From assembly GCF_014646515.1 (NCBI RefSeq), contig NZ_BMNK01000017.1:62001-126000 (forward strand): 64,000 bases of DNA, read 5' to 3'. Position numbers and translations under genes: made by a program. A model generated the notes under the pieces. That model made no database searches, was not told the DNA's origin, and was given only the letters and a program-made list of their open reading frames with translations. Source of the DNA: Nonomuraea glycinis. GTDB taxonomy: Bacteria; Actinomycetota; Actinomycetes; Streptosporangiales; Streptosporangiaceae. Below, piece by piece: positions 39,659 through 48,533 of the stretch; position 1 is the first letter of the stretch, and each line of letters starts with the position of its first letter.

Positions 39659-41023
39659 CTAGTTGTGTACGTGCAGAGGCTTGCCGGCCAGAGCCAGCAT
39701 CGCCTCACCGACCGCCTCGGATTGGGTCGGATGTGCGTGGATGAGCTGCGCCACCTCTGCGGGCAGCGCCTCCCAGTTGTAGATGAGCTGCCCCTCGGTG
39801 ACGAGTTCACCGATCCGGCGGCCCACCATGTGGACGCCGACGACCGGCCCGTCCTTGCGCGCGAGCACCTTGACGGCGCCCGCGGTGCCGAGGATCTGGC
39901 TCTTGGGGTTGCCCGCGAGGTCGTAGACCTGCTCGACGATCTCGATGCCGCGCTCGGCGGCCTGCGCGGACGTGAGGCCGACGGAGGCGACCTCGGGGTC
40001 GGAGTAGGTGATCCGCGGGACGCCGGCGTAGTCGATGGGCGGCGGGTTGAGGCCGGCGATGTGCTCGGCCACCAGGATGCCCTCGGCGAAGGCGGCGTGC
40101 GCGAGCTGCGGGGTGGCGATCACGTCGCCGATCGCGTAGACGCCGGGCACGGCCGTGCGGCAGTGCTCGTCGACGCTGACCGCGCCGCGCTCGATCACCA
40201 CGCCGGCCTCCTCGAAGCCCAGGCCCGCGGTGACGGCGCCACGGCCGACCGCGACGAGCAGGAGCTCGGCGTCCAGCGTCTTGCCGTTGGCGAGGGTGAC
40301 GATCACACCGGTGTCGGTGGTCTTGGCGCCGTCGAAGAAGACGCCGAGCTCGTACTTGATGCCGCGCCTGCGGAAGGCCCGCTCCAGCAGCTTGGAGCTG
40401 GACTCCTCCTCGGCCGGCAGCAGGTGCGGCAGCGCCTCGACGATGGTGACCTCGGCGCCGAAGGAGCGGTAGACGCTGGCCAGCTCGACGCCGATGACGC
40501 CGCCGCCCAGCACGATCACCGACGAGGGCACCCGGTCCATCGTCAGCGTGTGCTCGCTGGTGATGACCCGGCGGCCGTCGATGTCGAGGCCGGGCAGCGA
40601 CCGGGGCGCCGAGCCGGTGGCCAGCACGACGTGGCGGCCTTCGTACACCTCGGAGCCCACCTGGACGCGGCCCGCGCCCGCGAGGCGGCCCTCGCCCTCG
40701 ACCACCGTCACGCCGGCGGCCTTCAGCAGCCCCTGCACGCCCTTCCAGGCGCGGGTGACGATCTTGTCCTTGAAGGCGTGCACGCCGGGGACGTCGATGC
40801 CGTCGAAGCGCGCCTTGACGCCGAACGACGCGCTCTCCCGCGTCTCGTCGGCGATCTCGGCGGAGTGCAGCAGGGCCTTGGTGGGGATGCATCCCCTGTG
40901 GAGGCAGGTGCCGCCGATCTTGTCCTTCTCGATCAGGACGACCGTCATGCCCAGCTCGGCCGCGCGTAGCGCGCAGGCGTAACCGCCGCTGCCGCCACCT
41001 AGGACGACGATGTCGTAGGCCAC
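39659..41023 (-). CDS. lpd: Dihydrolipoamide dehydrogenase (E3)
   Basis: A 454-residue FAD/NAD disulfide reductase that reoxidises lipoamide on E2. FAD motif GGGSGGYACA (residues 9-18); redox pair C40 and C45 in GGTCLHRGCIP; NAD motif VLGGGVIGVE; and the active-site His431/Glu436 in HPTQSE. The CLHRGC loop is the actinobacterial variant. The next gene downstream is sucB and the upstream gene is pepA, all on the minus strand. Confidence 0.96.
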   Translation of the reverse strand: MAYDIVVLGGGSGGYACALRAAELGMTVVLIEKDKIGGTCLHRGCIPTKALLHSAEIADETRESASFGVKARFDGIDVPGVHAFKDKIVTRAWKGVQGLLKAAGVTVVEGEGRLAGAGRVQVGSEVYEGRHVVLATGSAPRSLPGLDIDGRRVITSEHTLTMDRVPSSVIVLGGGVIGVELASVYRSFGAEVTIVEALPHLLPAEEESSSKLLERAFRRRGIKYELGVFFDGAKTTDTGVIVTLANGKTLDAELLLVAVGRGAVTAGLGFEEAGVVIERGAVSVDEHCRTAVPGVYAIGDVIATPQLAHAAFAEGILVAEHIAGLNPPPIDYAGVPRITYSDPEVASVGLTSAQAAERGIEIVEQVYDLAGNPKSQILGTAGAVKVLARKDGPVVGVHMVGRRIGELVTEGQLIYNWEALPAEVAQLIHAHPTQSEAVGEAMLALAGKPLHVHN

Positions 41024-41074
41024 AGGATGGCTCCTTGTCGGGGTGTTCGTGATGCCGTCATCTTTTCATTTGTT

Positions 41075-42550
41075 TCAGATGCTCGCGTGCCGCTCGGCGA
41101 GTCCGATGAGGGTCCGGGTGATGGCGCCGGTGCCGCCCTTGGGGGTGTAGCCGTGCGGCTCGCCCTTGTTGAAGGCGGGTCCGGCCATGTCGATGTGCGC
41201 CCAGCGGACCCCGTCGGGCACGAACTCCTTGAGGAAGATGCCCGCGGCCAGCATGCTGCCCCAGCGCTCCGGCTGGAGGTTGGCGATGTCGGCGACGGGG
41301 GAGTCGAGGCCCTTGCGCAGCTCCTCGGGCAGCGGCATGCCCCAGGCGCCCTCACCGGCGGCGCCGGCCGCCTCGACGACCAGGTCGCGCACGGCGTCGT
41401 CGTTGGCCATGACGCCGGCCGTGCGCCAGCCGAGCGCGACGATCTGGGCGCCGGTGAGGGTGGCCACGTCGACGATCAGGTCGGGGTGGTCCTCGGCGGC
41501 GCGGGCGATGCCGTCCATGAGGACCAGGCGGCCCTCGGCGTCGGTGTCGAGCACCTCGACGGTCTTGCCGCTGTAGCTGTGGATGACGTCGGAGGGGCGC
41601 TGGGCGGTGCCGCTCGGCAGGTTCTCCGCCAGGCAGAGGTAGCCGACGACGTTGACCGGGACGCCGAGGCGGGCGATGCCGACGAGCGAGCCGAAAACTG
41701 CTCCCGCGCCGCCCATGTCGGACTTCATCCAGTCCATCGACGCCGACGGCTTGAGGGACAGGCCGCCCGAGTCGAACGTGATGCCCTTGCCCACGAACGC
41801 CAGCGTCTTGGCGGCGTCGGGGTGGGTGTAGGAGAGGCGGACCAGGCGCGGCGGGTTGACCGAGCCCTGGCCGACGCCGACGATGCCGCCGTAGCCGGCC
41901 TCCTTGAGGCGCTGCTCGTCGAGCACCTCGACGCTCAGCCCGGCCTTGCCGCCGGTCTGCTCGGCGATCTCGGCGAACTTGGCGGGCCACAGGTGCGACG
42001 GCGGCGTGTTGACCAGGTCGCGGACCAGGGCGACGGACTCGGCCAGCACGCCCGCGCGCTCGGCCACGCCATCCCCGCCGTCGACGCCGGAGAGCACGGT
42101 GAGCTCGGCGACCGGCGCCTTCTGGTCGTCGCCGGTGTGGTAGCGGGCGAAGGCGTAGGCGCCCAGCAGCGCGCCCAGCGCCACGGCCTCGGCCTCTTCG
42201 GCGGAGCCGGCCGGCAGGGCGAGCGCGGCGCGCGAGGTGCCCGCCAGGGAGCGGACGGCCGCGCCCGCGGCCCGGCGCAGGCCCTCGGCGTCCACGGACT
42301 CGCCCAGGCCCACCGCGACCAGCACCGGCGCGGTGACGGCGCCGAACGTCGGCAGCTTGGCCAGCTCTCCGGCCTTGCCGGTGAACCCGACGGAGGTGAG
42401 CGAGGTGGCGAGCTTGCCGCCGAAGGCGGCGTCGAGTGCTTCGGCGCTCACGGTGGGGCGCGGACCGTCGGCGCCGGGCTGGAAGGCGACAACGAGCGCA
42501 TCGGTGTCGAGAGAGACTGGATCTGCTGAGTTCAGCCGCACAGTGGTCAC
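41075..42550 (-). CDS. pepA: Leucyl aminopeptidase
   Basis: A 491-residue M17 aminopeptidase. Two metal-binding blocks are present: KGITFDSGGLSLKPS (catalytic Lys and Asp) and LDTDAEGRLVLMDG. KSDMGGAGAV also matches the family. It removes N-terminal residues from peptides in the cytoplasm. GTG 42550 is chosen because TAGCAT lies eight bases upstream (leaderless). The longer frame to 42586 lacks a ribosome site. It is first in the pepA-lpd-sucB run and divergent from a GntR operon. Confidence 0.93.
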   Translation of the reverse strand: MTTVRLNSADPVSLDTDALVVAFQPGADGPRPTVSAEALDAAFGGKLATSLTSVGFTGKAGELAKLPTFGAVTAPVLVAVGLGESVDAEGLRRAAGAAVRSLAGTSRAALALPAGSAEEAEAVALGALLGAYAFARYHTGDDQKAPVAELTVLSGVDGGDGVAERAGVLAESVALVRDLVNTPPSHLWPAKFAEIAEQTGGKAGLSVEVLDEQRLKEAGYGGIVGVGQGSVNPPRLVRLSYTHPDAAKTLAFVGKGITFDSGGLSLKPSASMDWMKSDMGGAGAVFGSLVGIARLGVPVNVVGYLCLAENLPSGTAQRPSDVIHSYSGKTVEVLDTDAEGRLVLMDGIARAAEDHPDLIVDVATLTGAQIVALGWRTAGVMANDDAVRDLVVEAAGAAGEGAWGMPLPEELRKGLDSPVADIANLQPERWGSMLAAGIFLKEFVPDGVRWAHIDMAGPAFNKGEPHGYTPKGGTGAITRTLIGLAERHASI

Positions 42551-42631
42551 GTAAACCGATGCTATCCACGGTTTCTCCGTACTCACAAACAGGGGTTCAT
42601 CCCACCAATAATCGGCAAGCGTTCATGAAGA

Positions 42632-42658
42632 CATGGTGCTAGTGTCATTAGCACCATG
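42632..42658. promoter_or_regulatory. GntR operator containing the start codon
   Basis: CATGGTGCTA-N7-TAGCACCATG, perfect 10-bp arms. The right arm includes the ATG of the GntR gene and the spacer region includes its probable -10 (TAGTGT at 42640-42645). Binding here would block both transcription and the leaderless start. Confidence 0.8.
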
Positions 42659-43003
42659 TTGCTCACCCTTGATCTCAACGACGCCCGCCCCCTGCACGAG
42701 CAGGTCGCGGGCGCGATCCGGCGCGCCATCGGCGAGGGTTCCTACACGCAAGGCGACCGGCTGCCCTCGGCCAGGGACCTCGCCGAAGCGCTCGGCATCA
42801 ACTCCAACACCGTGCTCCGCGCGCTGCGCGAGCTGCGGGAGGAGGGCCTGCTGGAGTTCCGGCGGGGGCGCGGCGTCAGCGTCGCCCGCCAGGCCGACGG
42901 GCGCGCCCTGATTCGCGAGCGGGCGCGCGCGCTCCTGGAAGAGGCCGGGCGGTACGGCTACCGCGCCGAGGACGTCATCGCAATCTTGAAGGAGTTCCCA
43001 TGA
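42656..43003 (+). CDS. GntR-family regulator, YtrA-type
   Basis: A 115-residue short GntR protein. The winged helix spans residues ~10-75 (HEQVAGAIRRAIGEGSY, then LPSARDLAEALGINSNTVLRALRELREEGL), with a short C-terminal dimer helix and no large ligand domain, as in the YtrA subfamily. Such regulators usually repress their own membrane-protein operon. The next gene starts inside its stop (ATGA), and a perfect palindrome covers its start. Confidence 0.9.
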   Translation: MLLTLDLNDARPLHEQVAGAIRRAIGEGSYTQGDRLPSARDLAEALGINSNTVLRALRELREEGLLEFRRGRGVSVARQADGRALIRERARALLEEAGRYGYRAEDVIAILKEFP

Positions 43004-43983
43004 CCACCCGCGCACCCGATCCAGGGAAGGCCCTCGTCGCCGCCGTCTGGGGGGCGGTCGTCACGGCCGTGCTGATCGCGGCGCCCCTGATGCTCCGCGA
43101 CCGGCTGCCGGAGCCGCTGGCCGTGCACTGGGGGCCGGGCTCGGCGGCCGACCGCGCCGCGTCCTTCGGGATCGCCGTGGCCATGCCGGTGGCGTTGTGG
43201 GCGGTGCTCTGGCCGGCGCTGGTCGTCACGGCGGCGCGCGGCCTGTCCCGCAGGTCCGCCCGCGCCTCCTGGTGGGCGGGGCTCACCGGTGGCGGCCTGC
43301 TCGCGCTCGGCCTGGGCGGCCTGACGCTGCTGGCCAACCTCGACGTGGCGACCTGGACCGAAGCGGCCCTGCCGCTCTGGGCTCCCCTCGCCCTGGTGGC
43401 CGTGCCGACGGCCGTGGGGGTGCTCGGCGGCTACCTCGGCAGGGGCGCCCCCGACGAGCGGCCGGCCGACCAGGAGCCGCCGGTGCTCAGGCTCGGGCCC
43501 GGCCGGCGCGCGGTCTGGGTCAGCCGGATCAGCAACCCCTGGCCGCTGGCCATCACCGTCGTGGCGGCCCTCGGCCTGTTCGCGCTCGGCGCATTCGAGA
43601 TCACCGGAATCGCCACCGGCCCCGTGGTCACCGGCGTGCTGCCCGCCCTCGGCGTGGTGCTGGTGGTCGGCCTGTTCGCCTCGTCGCTCACCGCCCGCGT
43701 CACCGGCGACGGCCTGGTGCTCGGTTTCGGCCCGCTCGGCTGGCCGAAGCGCAGGATCGGGCTCGCCAAGATCGACAAAGCCTGGACCGAGGAGAGAAGC
43801 CCGAGCCAGGTGGGCGGCTGGGGCGTGCGCGGCCTGCCCGGCGCCGCCACCATCATGCTGCGCGGCGGCGAGTGCCTGGTCGTCGGCTACCGCTCCGGCG
43901 GGCAGCTGGCCATCAGCATCGACGACGCCGAGCGCGGCGCCTCCCTCATCAACGCCCTCGTCTCCGAGAGGACCCCCGCGTGA
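43000..43983 (+). CDS. DUF1648-type membrane protein
   Basis: A 327-residue protein with about six membrane helices. The N-terminal part has the DUF1648 signature (RDRLPEPLAVHWGPGSAADR). The C-terminal soluble ~90 residues resemble a PH-like domain (VTGDGLVLGFGPLGWPKRRIGL). Function unknown. It overlaps the GntR stop by four bases and the next gene by four bases, forming a tight three-gene operon. Confidence 0.8.
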   Translation: MTTRAPDPGKALVAAVWGAVVTAVLIAAPLMLRDRLPEPLAVHWGPGSAADRAASFGIAVAMPVALWAVLWPALVVTAARGLSRRSARASWWAGLTGGGLLALGLGGLTLLANLDVATWTEAALPLWAPLALVAVPTAVGVLGGYLGRGAPDERPADQEPPVLRLGPGRRAVWVSRISNPWPLAITVVAALGLFALGAFEITGIATGPVVTGVLPALGVVLVVGLFASSLTARVTGDGLVLGFGPLGWPKRRIGLAKIDKAWTEERSPSQVGGWGVRGLPGAATIMLRGGECLVVGYRSGGQLAISIDDAERGASLINALVSERTPA

Positions 43984-44864
43984 AGCCGCTGATCGCCTTT
44001 CTCCTCGTCGCCTTCGGCCTGTCCTGGGCCGTGGCGCTGCCCCTGTGGCTCGGCGACGGGCTGAACACGCCGGTGGCGGGGCTGCTGGCCTCGCTGATGA
44101 TGTTCACCCCCACCGTGGGCGTGCTCGCCGCCTGGCTGTTCACCCGTACGCCGGCCCGCCAGTGGTTGCGCGAGACCGGGCTGACCCTGGGCGGGCACAA
44201 GGGGCGCACGGCCCTGCTCGTGCTCGCCGCGTGGCTGGGCGTACCGCTGCTGGTGGCGCTCGCGATAGCGGTCAGCGCCGCGGTGGGGGTGCTGCGGGTG
44301 GACCTGGACGGAATGAGCCTGTTCCAGGCGCAACTGCGCGCGCAGGGCCTGTCCGTGCCGGAGAGCCTCGCTCCGATCGCCGTCACGCAGGTCGTCGTCG
44401 CCGTGCTGCTCGGCCCGGTGCTCAACGCCATCCCGGCGCTGGGCGAGGAGTGGGGCTGGCGCGGCTATCTGCTGCCCAGGCTCACCGGCACGCGCGGGGT
44501 GGTGGCCGGGCTGCTGCTCTCGGGCGCGATCTGGGGTCTGTGGCACGCGCCGCTGACGCTGCTCGGCTACAACTACCCCGGCCTCGGGCCGTGGGCCGCG
44601 CTCTACTTCACCGGCTTCTGCGTGCTGGCCGGGGTGGTGTTCGGCTGGCTGCGGCTGCGCTCGGGCAGCGTGTGGCCCGCCGTCGTGGCGCACGCCTCCC
44701 TGAACGCCGTCGCCCCCGCCGTCATGCTCCTCGGCGACGTCGCGGCACCGCCGAACCTGGTGGTGGCGGGCCTGGGCGGCGTGGTCGGCTGGATCCTGCT
44801 CGCGGTGTGCGGCGCGCTGCTGCTGAAGTTCTTCCCTGTACGGACTCCGCAGCCGGTCTCCTGA
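43980..44864 (+). CDS. CPBP-family intramembrane metalloprotease
   Basis: A 294-residue membrane protein with eight predicted helices. Motif 1 is EEWGWRGYLLPRL (the EExxxR of the Abi/CPBP family), motif 2 GLWHAPLTLLG and motif 3 VVAHASLN. These residues form the Rce1-like active site, so proteolysis is likely; the substrate is unknown. The GTG overlaps the previous stop, and it is the last gene of the GntR operon. Confidence 0.87.
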   Translation: MKPLIAFLLVAFGLSWAVALPLWLGDGLNTPVAGLLASLMMFTPTVGVLAAWLFTRTPARQWLRETGLTLGGHKGRTALLVLAAWLGVPLLVALAIAVSAAVGVLRVDLDGMSLFQAQLRAQGLSVPESLAPIAVTQVVVAVLLGPVLNAIPALGEEWGWRGYLLPRLTGTRGVVAGLLLSGAIWGLWHAPLTLLGYNYPGLGPWAALYFTGFCVLAGVVFGWLRLRSGSVWPAVVAHASLNAVAPAVMLLGDVAAPPNLVVAGLGGVVGWILLAVCGALLLKFFPVRTPQPVS

Positions 44865-44932
44865 GCGCCGGATCCGGTCAAGGGCCCAAGGCCGGCCGAT
44901 GGGTCGGGCCCTGCCGGGAAGCGCTCCACCGG

Positions 44933-45766
44933 TCAGCCGAGCACGGCCCAGACCACCAGCGTGGTCGCGGTGGCCGTCTCCACCAGCGCGCCCAGGACGT
45001 CACCGGTGATCCCGCCGAGCCGCCTGCGGGCGTGGCGAAGCAGCAGCGCAGCCGCGCCCAGGCCGGCGAGCAGGGACACGGACGGCGTCAGGACCACCCA
45101 GCTCAGGGTCTCGGACAGATTCAGGGCCTCGGGCGGGTTCGGGGTCTCGAACGGCCTCAGGGCCTCGGGCGCGTTCAGGGCTGTGAAGGCTCCGGACCAG
45201 GTCGTCAGGCCAAGGCCCAGGCCCAGGGTCGCCAGGAGGGCGGTCAGGGTGACGAGCCAGGCCGCGGGTGTCCGTACCGTGCCCGCGACCATCGCGCCGA
45301 GCCCTTCCTCGCGGGCGGCGGGGACTCCGTGCCGGCAGGCCCAGACGAGGGCCAGCCGGCCGGTCACGCACGCGGTCACCAGTGCGGCGGGACCCGCTTC
45401 GGACACGGCGGCGGCCTGGATGAGCAGCGTGAACACCAGGGTCATCACGCCGAACGGCCCGATGTCCGACTTTTTCATGATGTCGAGCGCCTGGGGGGCG
45501 GGTTTGCCGCTGCCCAGGCCGTCGGCGAGGTCCGCCAGGCCGTCCAGGTGCAGCCCTCGCGTCAGCACGGCCAGCAGGCCGAGGGCCAGGGCCGCGCCCA
45601 GCAGCGGCGGTCCGGGCACCAGCAGCGCGAGCGCCGCCACCGCGCCGAGCACCAGCCCCACCACGGGGGCCAGCGCCATGGCCTGCCCCGCGACCCGGCG
45701 ATCGACCCGCTGCACCCGTACCGGCCACACGCTCAGCGTGCCGACCGCCAACCGCACCCCGTGCAT
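44933..45766 (-). CDS. cobS: Adenosylcobinamide-GDP ribazoletransferase
   Basis: A 277-residue membrane enzyme that joins adenosylcobinamide-GDP and alpha-ribazole in cobalamin synthesis. Conserved blocks are TRGLHLDGLADLADG (metal site) and KKSDIGPFGVM. At residues ~192-216 there is an extra loop of two 12-residue repeats (NAPEALRPFETP, NPPEALNLSETL), from a 36-bp DNA repeat. The ATG start has no clear ribosome site. The cobU fusion gene lies 1.8 kb away. Confidence 0.9.
   Translation of the reverse strand: MHGVRLAVGTLSVWPVRVQRVDRRVAGQAMALAPVVGLVLGAVAALALLVPGPPLLGAALALGLLAVLTRGLHLDGLADLADGLGSGKPAPQALDIMKKSDIGPFGVMTLVFTLLIQAAAVSEAGPAALVTACVTGRLALVWACRHGVPAAREEGLGAMVAGTVRTPAAWLVTLTALLATLGLGLGLTTWSGAFTALNAPEALRPFETPNPPEALNLSETLSWVVLTPSVSLLAGLGAAALLLRHARRRLGGITGDVLGALVETATATTLVVWAVLG
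45121..45192 (-). repeat. 36-bp in-frame tandem repeat in cobS
   Basis: TCAGGGCCTCGGGCG recurs at 45121 and 45157, period 36 bp. A weaker third similarity (TCAGGG) lies on either side. It adds 12 residues per copy in a loop of CobS. Confidence 0.8.
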
Positions 45767-45815
45767 CAGCGCGCCGCGGACGCCGCACGCCGCAGAACGG
45801 CTCGCCCGGCAGCCA

Positions 45816-46535
45816 TCAGAACAGCTCGTCCAGCAGGCGGTAGTAGTCCAGTTTGCGCTGGTCGGGCTCGGTCAGGCCGTAGGCGGTCAGGAAGTCGGCT
45901 GCGGCGGATTCCGGGAGTTCGCGCAGGGCCACGGCCAGGTCCACGTAGCGGTCGGCCGTGCCCAGTGCGCCCACGTCCAGCAGGACCGGCTCACCGGAAG
46001 GGGAGGCCAGCACGTTGGCGGGGGTGAAGTCGCCGTGCGTGACGACCACATCCTCGGCGGCGGGCCGCTCGGTGAGGAGCCTTCGGTGGATCTGTTCGGG
46101 GGTGAGCCCGGCGTGGTCGTCGTCGAAGTCCGCGGTGTCCACCAGCCCGTCGCGGACCCGCTCGGCGGCCCTGGCCAGCTTGACGTCCAGGCGCTCGTCG
46201 AACGGGCACTCCGGCACCGGCACGTCGTGCAGGGCGCGCAGCACGGTCCCCATCACGGTCCCGGCGTCGCCGGTCGTCCTGCGTTCGAGGGTGCGCCAGC
46301 CCGCGTCGGCCAGCACCAGCGTGTCCCCCTCGAACGCCACGATGTCGGGCACGCTCGCCCAGCGCTTGAGCCACAGCAGCCGCTCGTGCTCGGCGACCGC
46401 CGCCGCGCCCTGTTTGACGAAGAAAGCGCCCGTGTGGCTGGTGACCCTGAGGGTCTCGCCGCTCATGCCCTCGTGGTCGCCCGACCAGACAGCATGCTCA
46501 CCGAACAGATCGAACAAGCGCCCAGGAAGCTGCAT
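45816..46535 (-). CDS. APH(3')-type phosphotransferase
   Basis: A 239-residue aminoglycoside-phosphotransferase-like kinase with intact catalytic motifs: VTHGDFTPANVL (HGDxxxxN), then LLDVGALGTADRYVDLA (metal Asp) and a C-terminal YYRLLDELF, all typical of APH(3'). GAFFVKQG provides the ATP Lys. It is shorter than clinical APH(3') enzymes (about 265). Whether it gives resistance is unknown. TAGGAT lies eight bases before the ATG (leaderless). It is divergent from an ABC ATPase. Confidence 0.82.
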   Translation of the reverse strand: MQLPGRLFDLFGEHAVWSGDHEGMSGETLRVTSHTGAFFVKQGAAAVAEHERLLWLKRWASVPDIVAFEGDTLVLADAGWRTLERRTTGDAGTVMGTVLRALHDVPVPECPFDERLDVKLARAAERVRDGLVDTADFDDDHAGLTPEQIHRRLLTERPAAEDVVVTHGDFTPANVLASPSGEPVLLDVGALGTADRYVDLAVALRELPESAAADFLTAYGLTEPDQRKLDYYRLLDELF

Positions 46536-46601
46536 AACGGTCGATCCTACGGGCACGCCCGGTGGCCGGATGCATACGCCCGGACTCGCTAGGGTGGCCG
46601 G

Positions 46602-47402
46602 ATGCACGTGCTTGAACTCGAAGGCGTAGGGGTCAGAGTCGTCGGCAAGACGCTGCTGGACGGGATCGACTGGCGGGTGGGCTACGGCGACCATTGGGCC
46701 GTTCTCGGGCCGAACGGCGCGGGCAAGACAACGCTGCTGTCACTGGCCGCCGCGGTGCGCCACCCCACCGTGGGGGCGGTGACCGTGCTCGGCCACCGTC
46801 TCGGCCGCGTCGACATGCGTGAGCTGCGCCGGCACATCGGCCTGGTCGCGTCCAGCCAGCGCCTGATCGACGAGGAACTGCTGGAGGAGGAGGGGGCGAC
46901 AGCGCACACCGTGGTGCTCACCGGGCACACCGCCACGAGCGCTCCGATCTGGGAGAAATACGGGGAGATCGAGCGGGAGCGGGCGCTGCGCCTGCTCGCC
47001 GACCTCGGCTGCAAGGACCTGGCCGAGCGGCCCTTCCGGGTGTGCTCCCAGGGCGAGCGCGCCCGGATCAGGGTGGCCAGGGCGCTCATGGCCGACCCTG
47101 CCGTGCTGCTGCTGGACGAGCCGTTCGCCGGACTCGACCTGCCGGCTCGCGAGGACCTCATCTCCGCCGTCGAGAACCTGGCCGAGACCAGGCCCGTGCT
47201 CACCACGGTGACGGTGACGCACCACCTGGAGGAGGTGCCCGCGACCACCACGCACGCGATGCTCATGTCCGACGCCCGCGTCCTCGCCGCCGGACCGGTG
47301 GCCGAGGTGCTCACCCCCGCCAACCTGTCCGACTGCTTCGGCCTCCCGCTCCAGGTCGACCGCATGGACGGCCGCTGGTACGCCCGCGCCGCCCGCTCCT
47401 GA
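46602..47402 (+). CDS. ABC transporter ATP-binding protein
   Basis: A 266-residue ATPase. Walker A is GPNGAGKTT (residues ~38-46) and Walker B VLLLDEPF. The signature is CSQGE rather than LSGGQ, and the H-loop is VTVTHHLEE. It resembles the ModF/PhrA-like or iron-complex subgroup. No permease is next to it, so it is an orphan. TAGGGT lies a few bases before the ATG (leaderless). Confidence 0.87.
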   Translation: MHVLELEGVGVRVVGKTLLDGIDWRVGYGDHWAVLGPNGAGKTTLLSLAAAVRHPTVGAVTVLGHRLGRVDMRELRRHIGLVASSQRLIDEELLEEEGATAHTVVLTGHTATSAPIWEKYGEIERERALRLLADLGCKDLAERPFRVCSQGERARIRVARALMADPAVLLLDEPFAGLDLPAREDLISAVENLAETRPVLTTVTVTHHLEEVPATTTHAMLMSDARVLAAGPVAEVLTPANLSDCFGLPLQVDRMDGRWYARAARS

Positions 47403-47453
47403 CCCACCCGCACACCCCGGCCGCCCGGCCGCTCGACGGCTGGGCGTCGTGGC

Positions 47454-47540
47454 GGGGCTGAGTCGTACGCTCAAAGCCGCACGGGGCTGAGTCGTACGCT
47501 CAGGGCGGTTAGGGGCTGAGCCGGACGCTCAGAGCCGCAC
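47454..47540. repeat. 29-bp tandem repeat at the 3' end of cobU
   Basis: GGGGCTGAG begins at 47454, 47483 and 47512, exactly 29 bp apart. Copies 1 and 2 share GGGGCTGAGTCGTACGCTCA. The third encodes the C-terminus and stop (47529-47531) of the minus-strand cobU fusion. TCA recurs at 47471 and 47500. Confidence 0.9.
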
Positions 47541-48533
47541 AGGGCGGCCGGCGACCACGAGGGCCACATACTCGGATTCGGCGGCGAGACGCTCGTTCAG
47601 CCTGCCGAGCGCGTCTCTGAACGACCGGCCGGCGGCCGTCGCGGGCACCACGCCCATGCCGGCCTCGTCGGAGACGGCCACGACGTGGCCGGGCGCGCTC
47701 CGCCATGCCCGGACGAGCTCGTCGCAGCGCGCCTCGACGGGGACGCGATCGCCTTCCCACGCGCCGTGCTCGTCGAACACCGCCGCCAGCCAGGTGCCGA
47801 GGCCGTCGATCAGCAGCGGCGTCGTGGCGGCGCCGATCGTCTCGGCCAGGGCGGTGGTCTCCGCCGTCGCCCAGTGCGCGGGCCTGCGCTCCCGGTGGGC
47901 GCGCACCCGCGCCGCCCACTCGGCGTCCCCGTCGCCGCCGGGCCCGGTGGCGACGTAGGTGACGTACGGCTCGGCCGCCAGACGCAGCTCGGCCTCGGCC
48001 GACTTGCCGGAGCGGGACCCGCCGAGCAGCAGCACCCGCCGCGGGCGCCCGGCGGGGCTCGGCGCCGGGCGGCGCGTGTCGAGCGAGGTCCCGTCGGGTA
48101 CGGCGCGCGCCCCCCACATCCGCAGCCGCCTCGCCAGCTCCTCCTCGGACCTGACGCGGTGGTCCAGCCCCACGGCGACCACGTGGGTGCGCTCGTCCAC
48201 CAGCCCCGCCCGCCGCAACGACCCGAGCCGCTCGGGCCGCTCCAGCGGGTCGATCAGCACCACGTCATAGGCCGGACCGTCCGTCGGCGGCCGCGACCCC
48301 GCCGGCGCGTACAGCAGGCGGGACCCGTCGGGAGCGGTCAGCCCCAAACCGCCGGCATGCGTCGCGTAGCCCTCCGGCAGGTCGTCGAACGGGAAGGGCA
48401 CCACGTCGTCGACGACCACCCCGAACGGCCGCCGCCCGGGGCCTTCCCCGTCGCGGACGGCACAGGAGGCGCAGGGGCAACCAGGCTCGGGCCAGCCCGT
48501 GCCGGCCGCCGTACCGGTGAGAAGCACGTTCAC
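47529..48533 (-). CDS. cobU: CobU fused to a degenerate MBL-like N-terminal domain
   Basis: A 334-residue protein. Residues ~165-334 are adenosylcobinamide kinase/guanylyltransferase (P-loop GGSRSGKS at 171-178, VATGPGGDGD, and LIDGLGTWLA), which activates cobinamide in the nucleotide-loop pathway. Residues 1-~150 start VNVLLTGTAAGTGWPEPGCP and carry a CxCxxC cluster. This start resembles metallo-beta-lactamase-fold proteins, but no HxHxDH motif is present. The GTG at 48533 is preceded by TACGCT (leaderless). The stop lies in a 29-bp repeat. Confidence 0.85.
   Translation of the reverse strand: MNVLLTGTAAGTGWPEPGCPCASCAVRDGEGPGRRPFGVVVDDVVPFPFDDLPEGYATHAGGLGLTAPDGSRLLYAPAGSRPPTDGPAYDVVLIDPLERPERLGSLRRAGLVDERTHVVAVGLDHRVRSEEELARRLRMWGARAVPDGTSLDTRRPAPSPAGRPRRVLLLGGSRSGKSAEAELRLAAEPYVTYVATGPGGDGDAEWAARVRAHRERRPAHWATAETTALAETIGAATTPLLIDGLGTWLAAVFDEHGAWEGDRVPVEARCDELVRAWRSAPGHVVAVSDEAGMGVVPATAAGRSFRDALGRLNERLAAESEYVALVVAGRPVRL

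Noticed and set aside
47454..47540. Possible CRISPR array
   Set aside because: Repeats are contiguous with no unique spacers, only three copies, and no cas genes are near.
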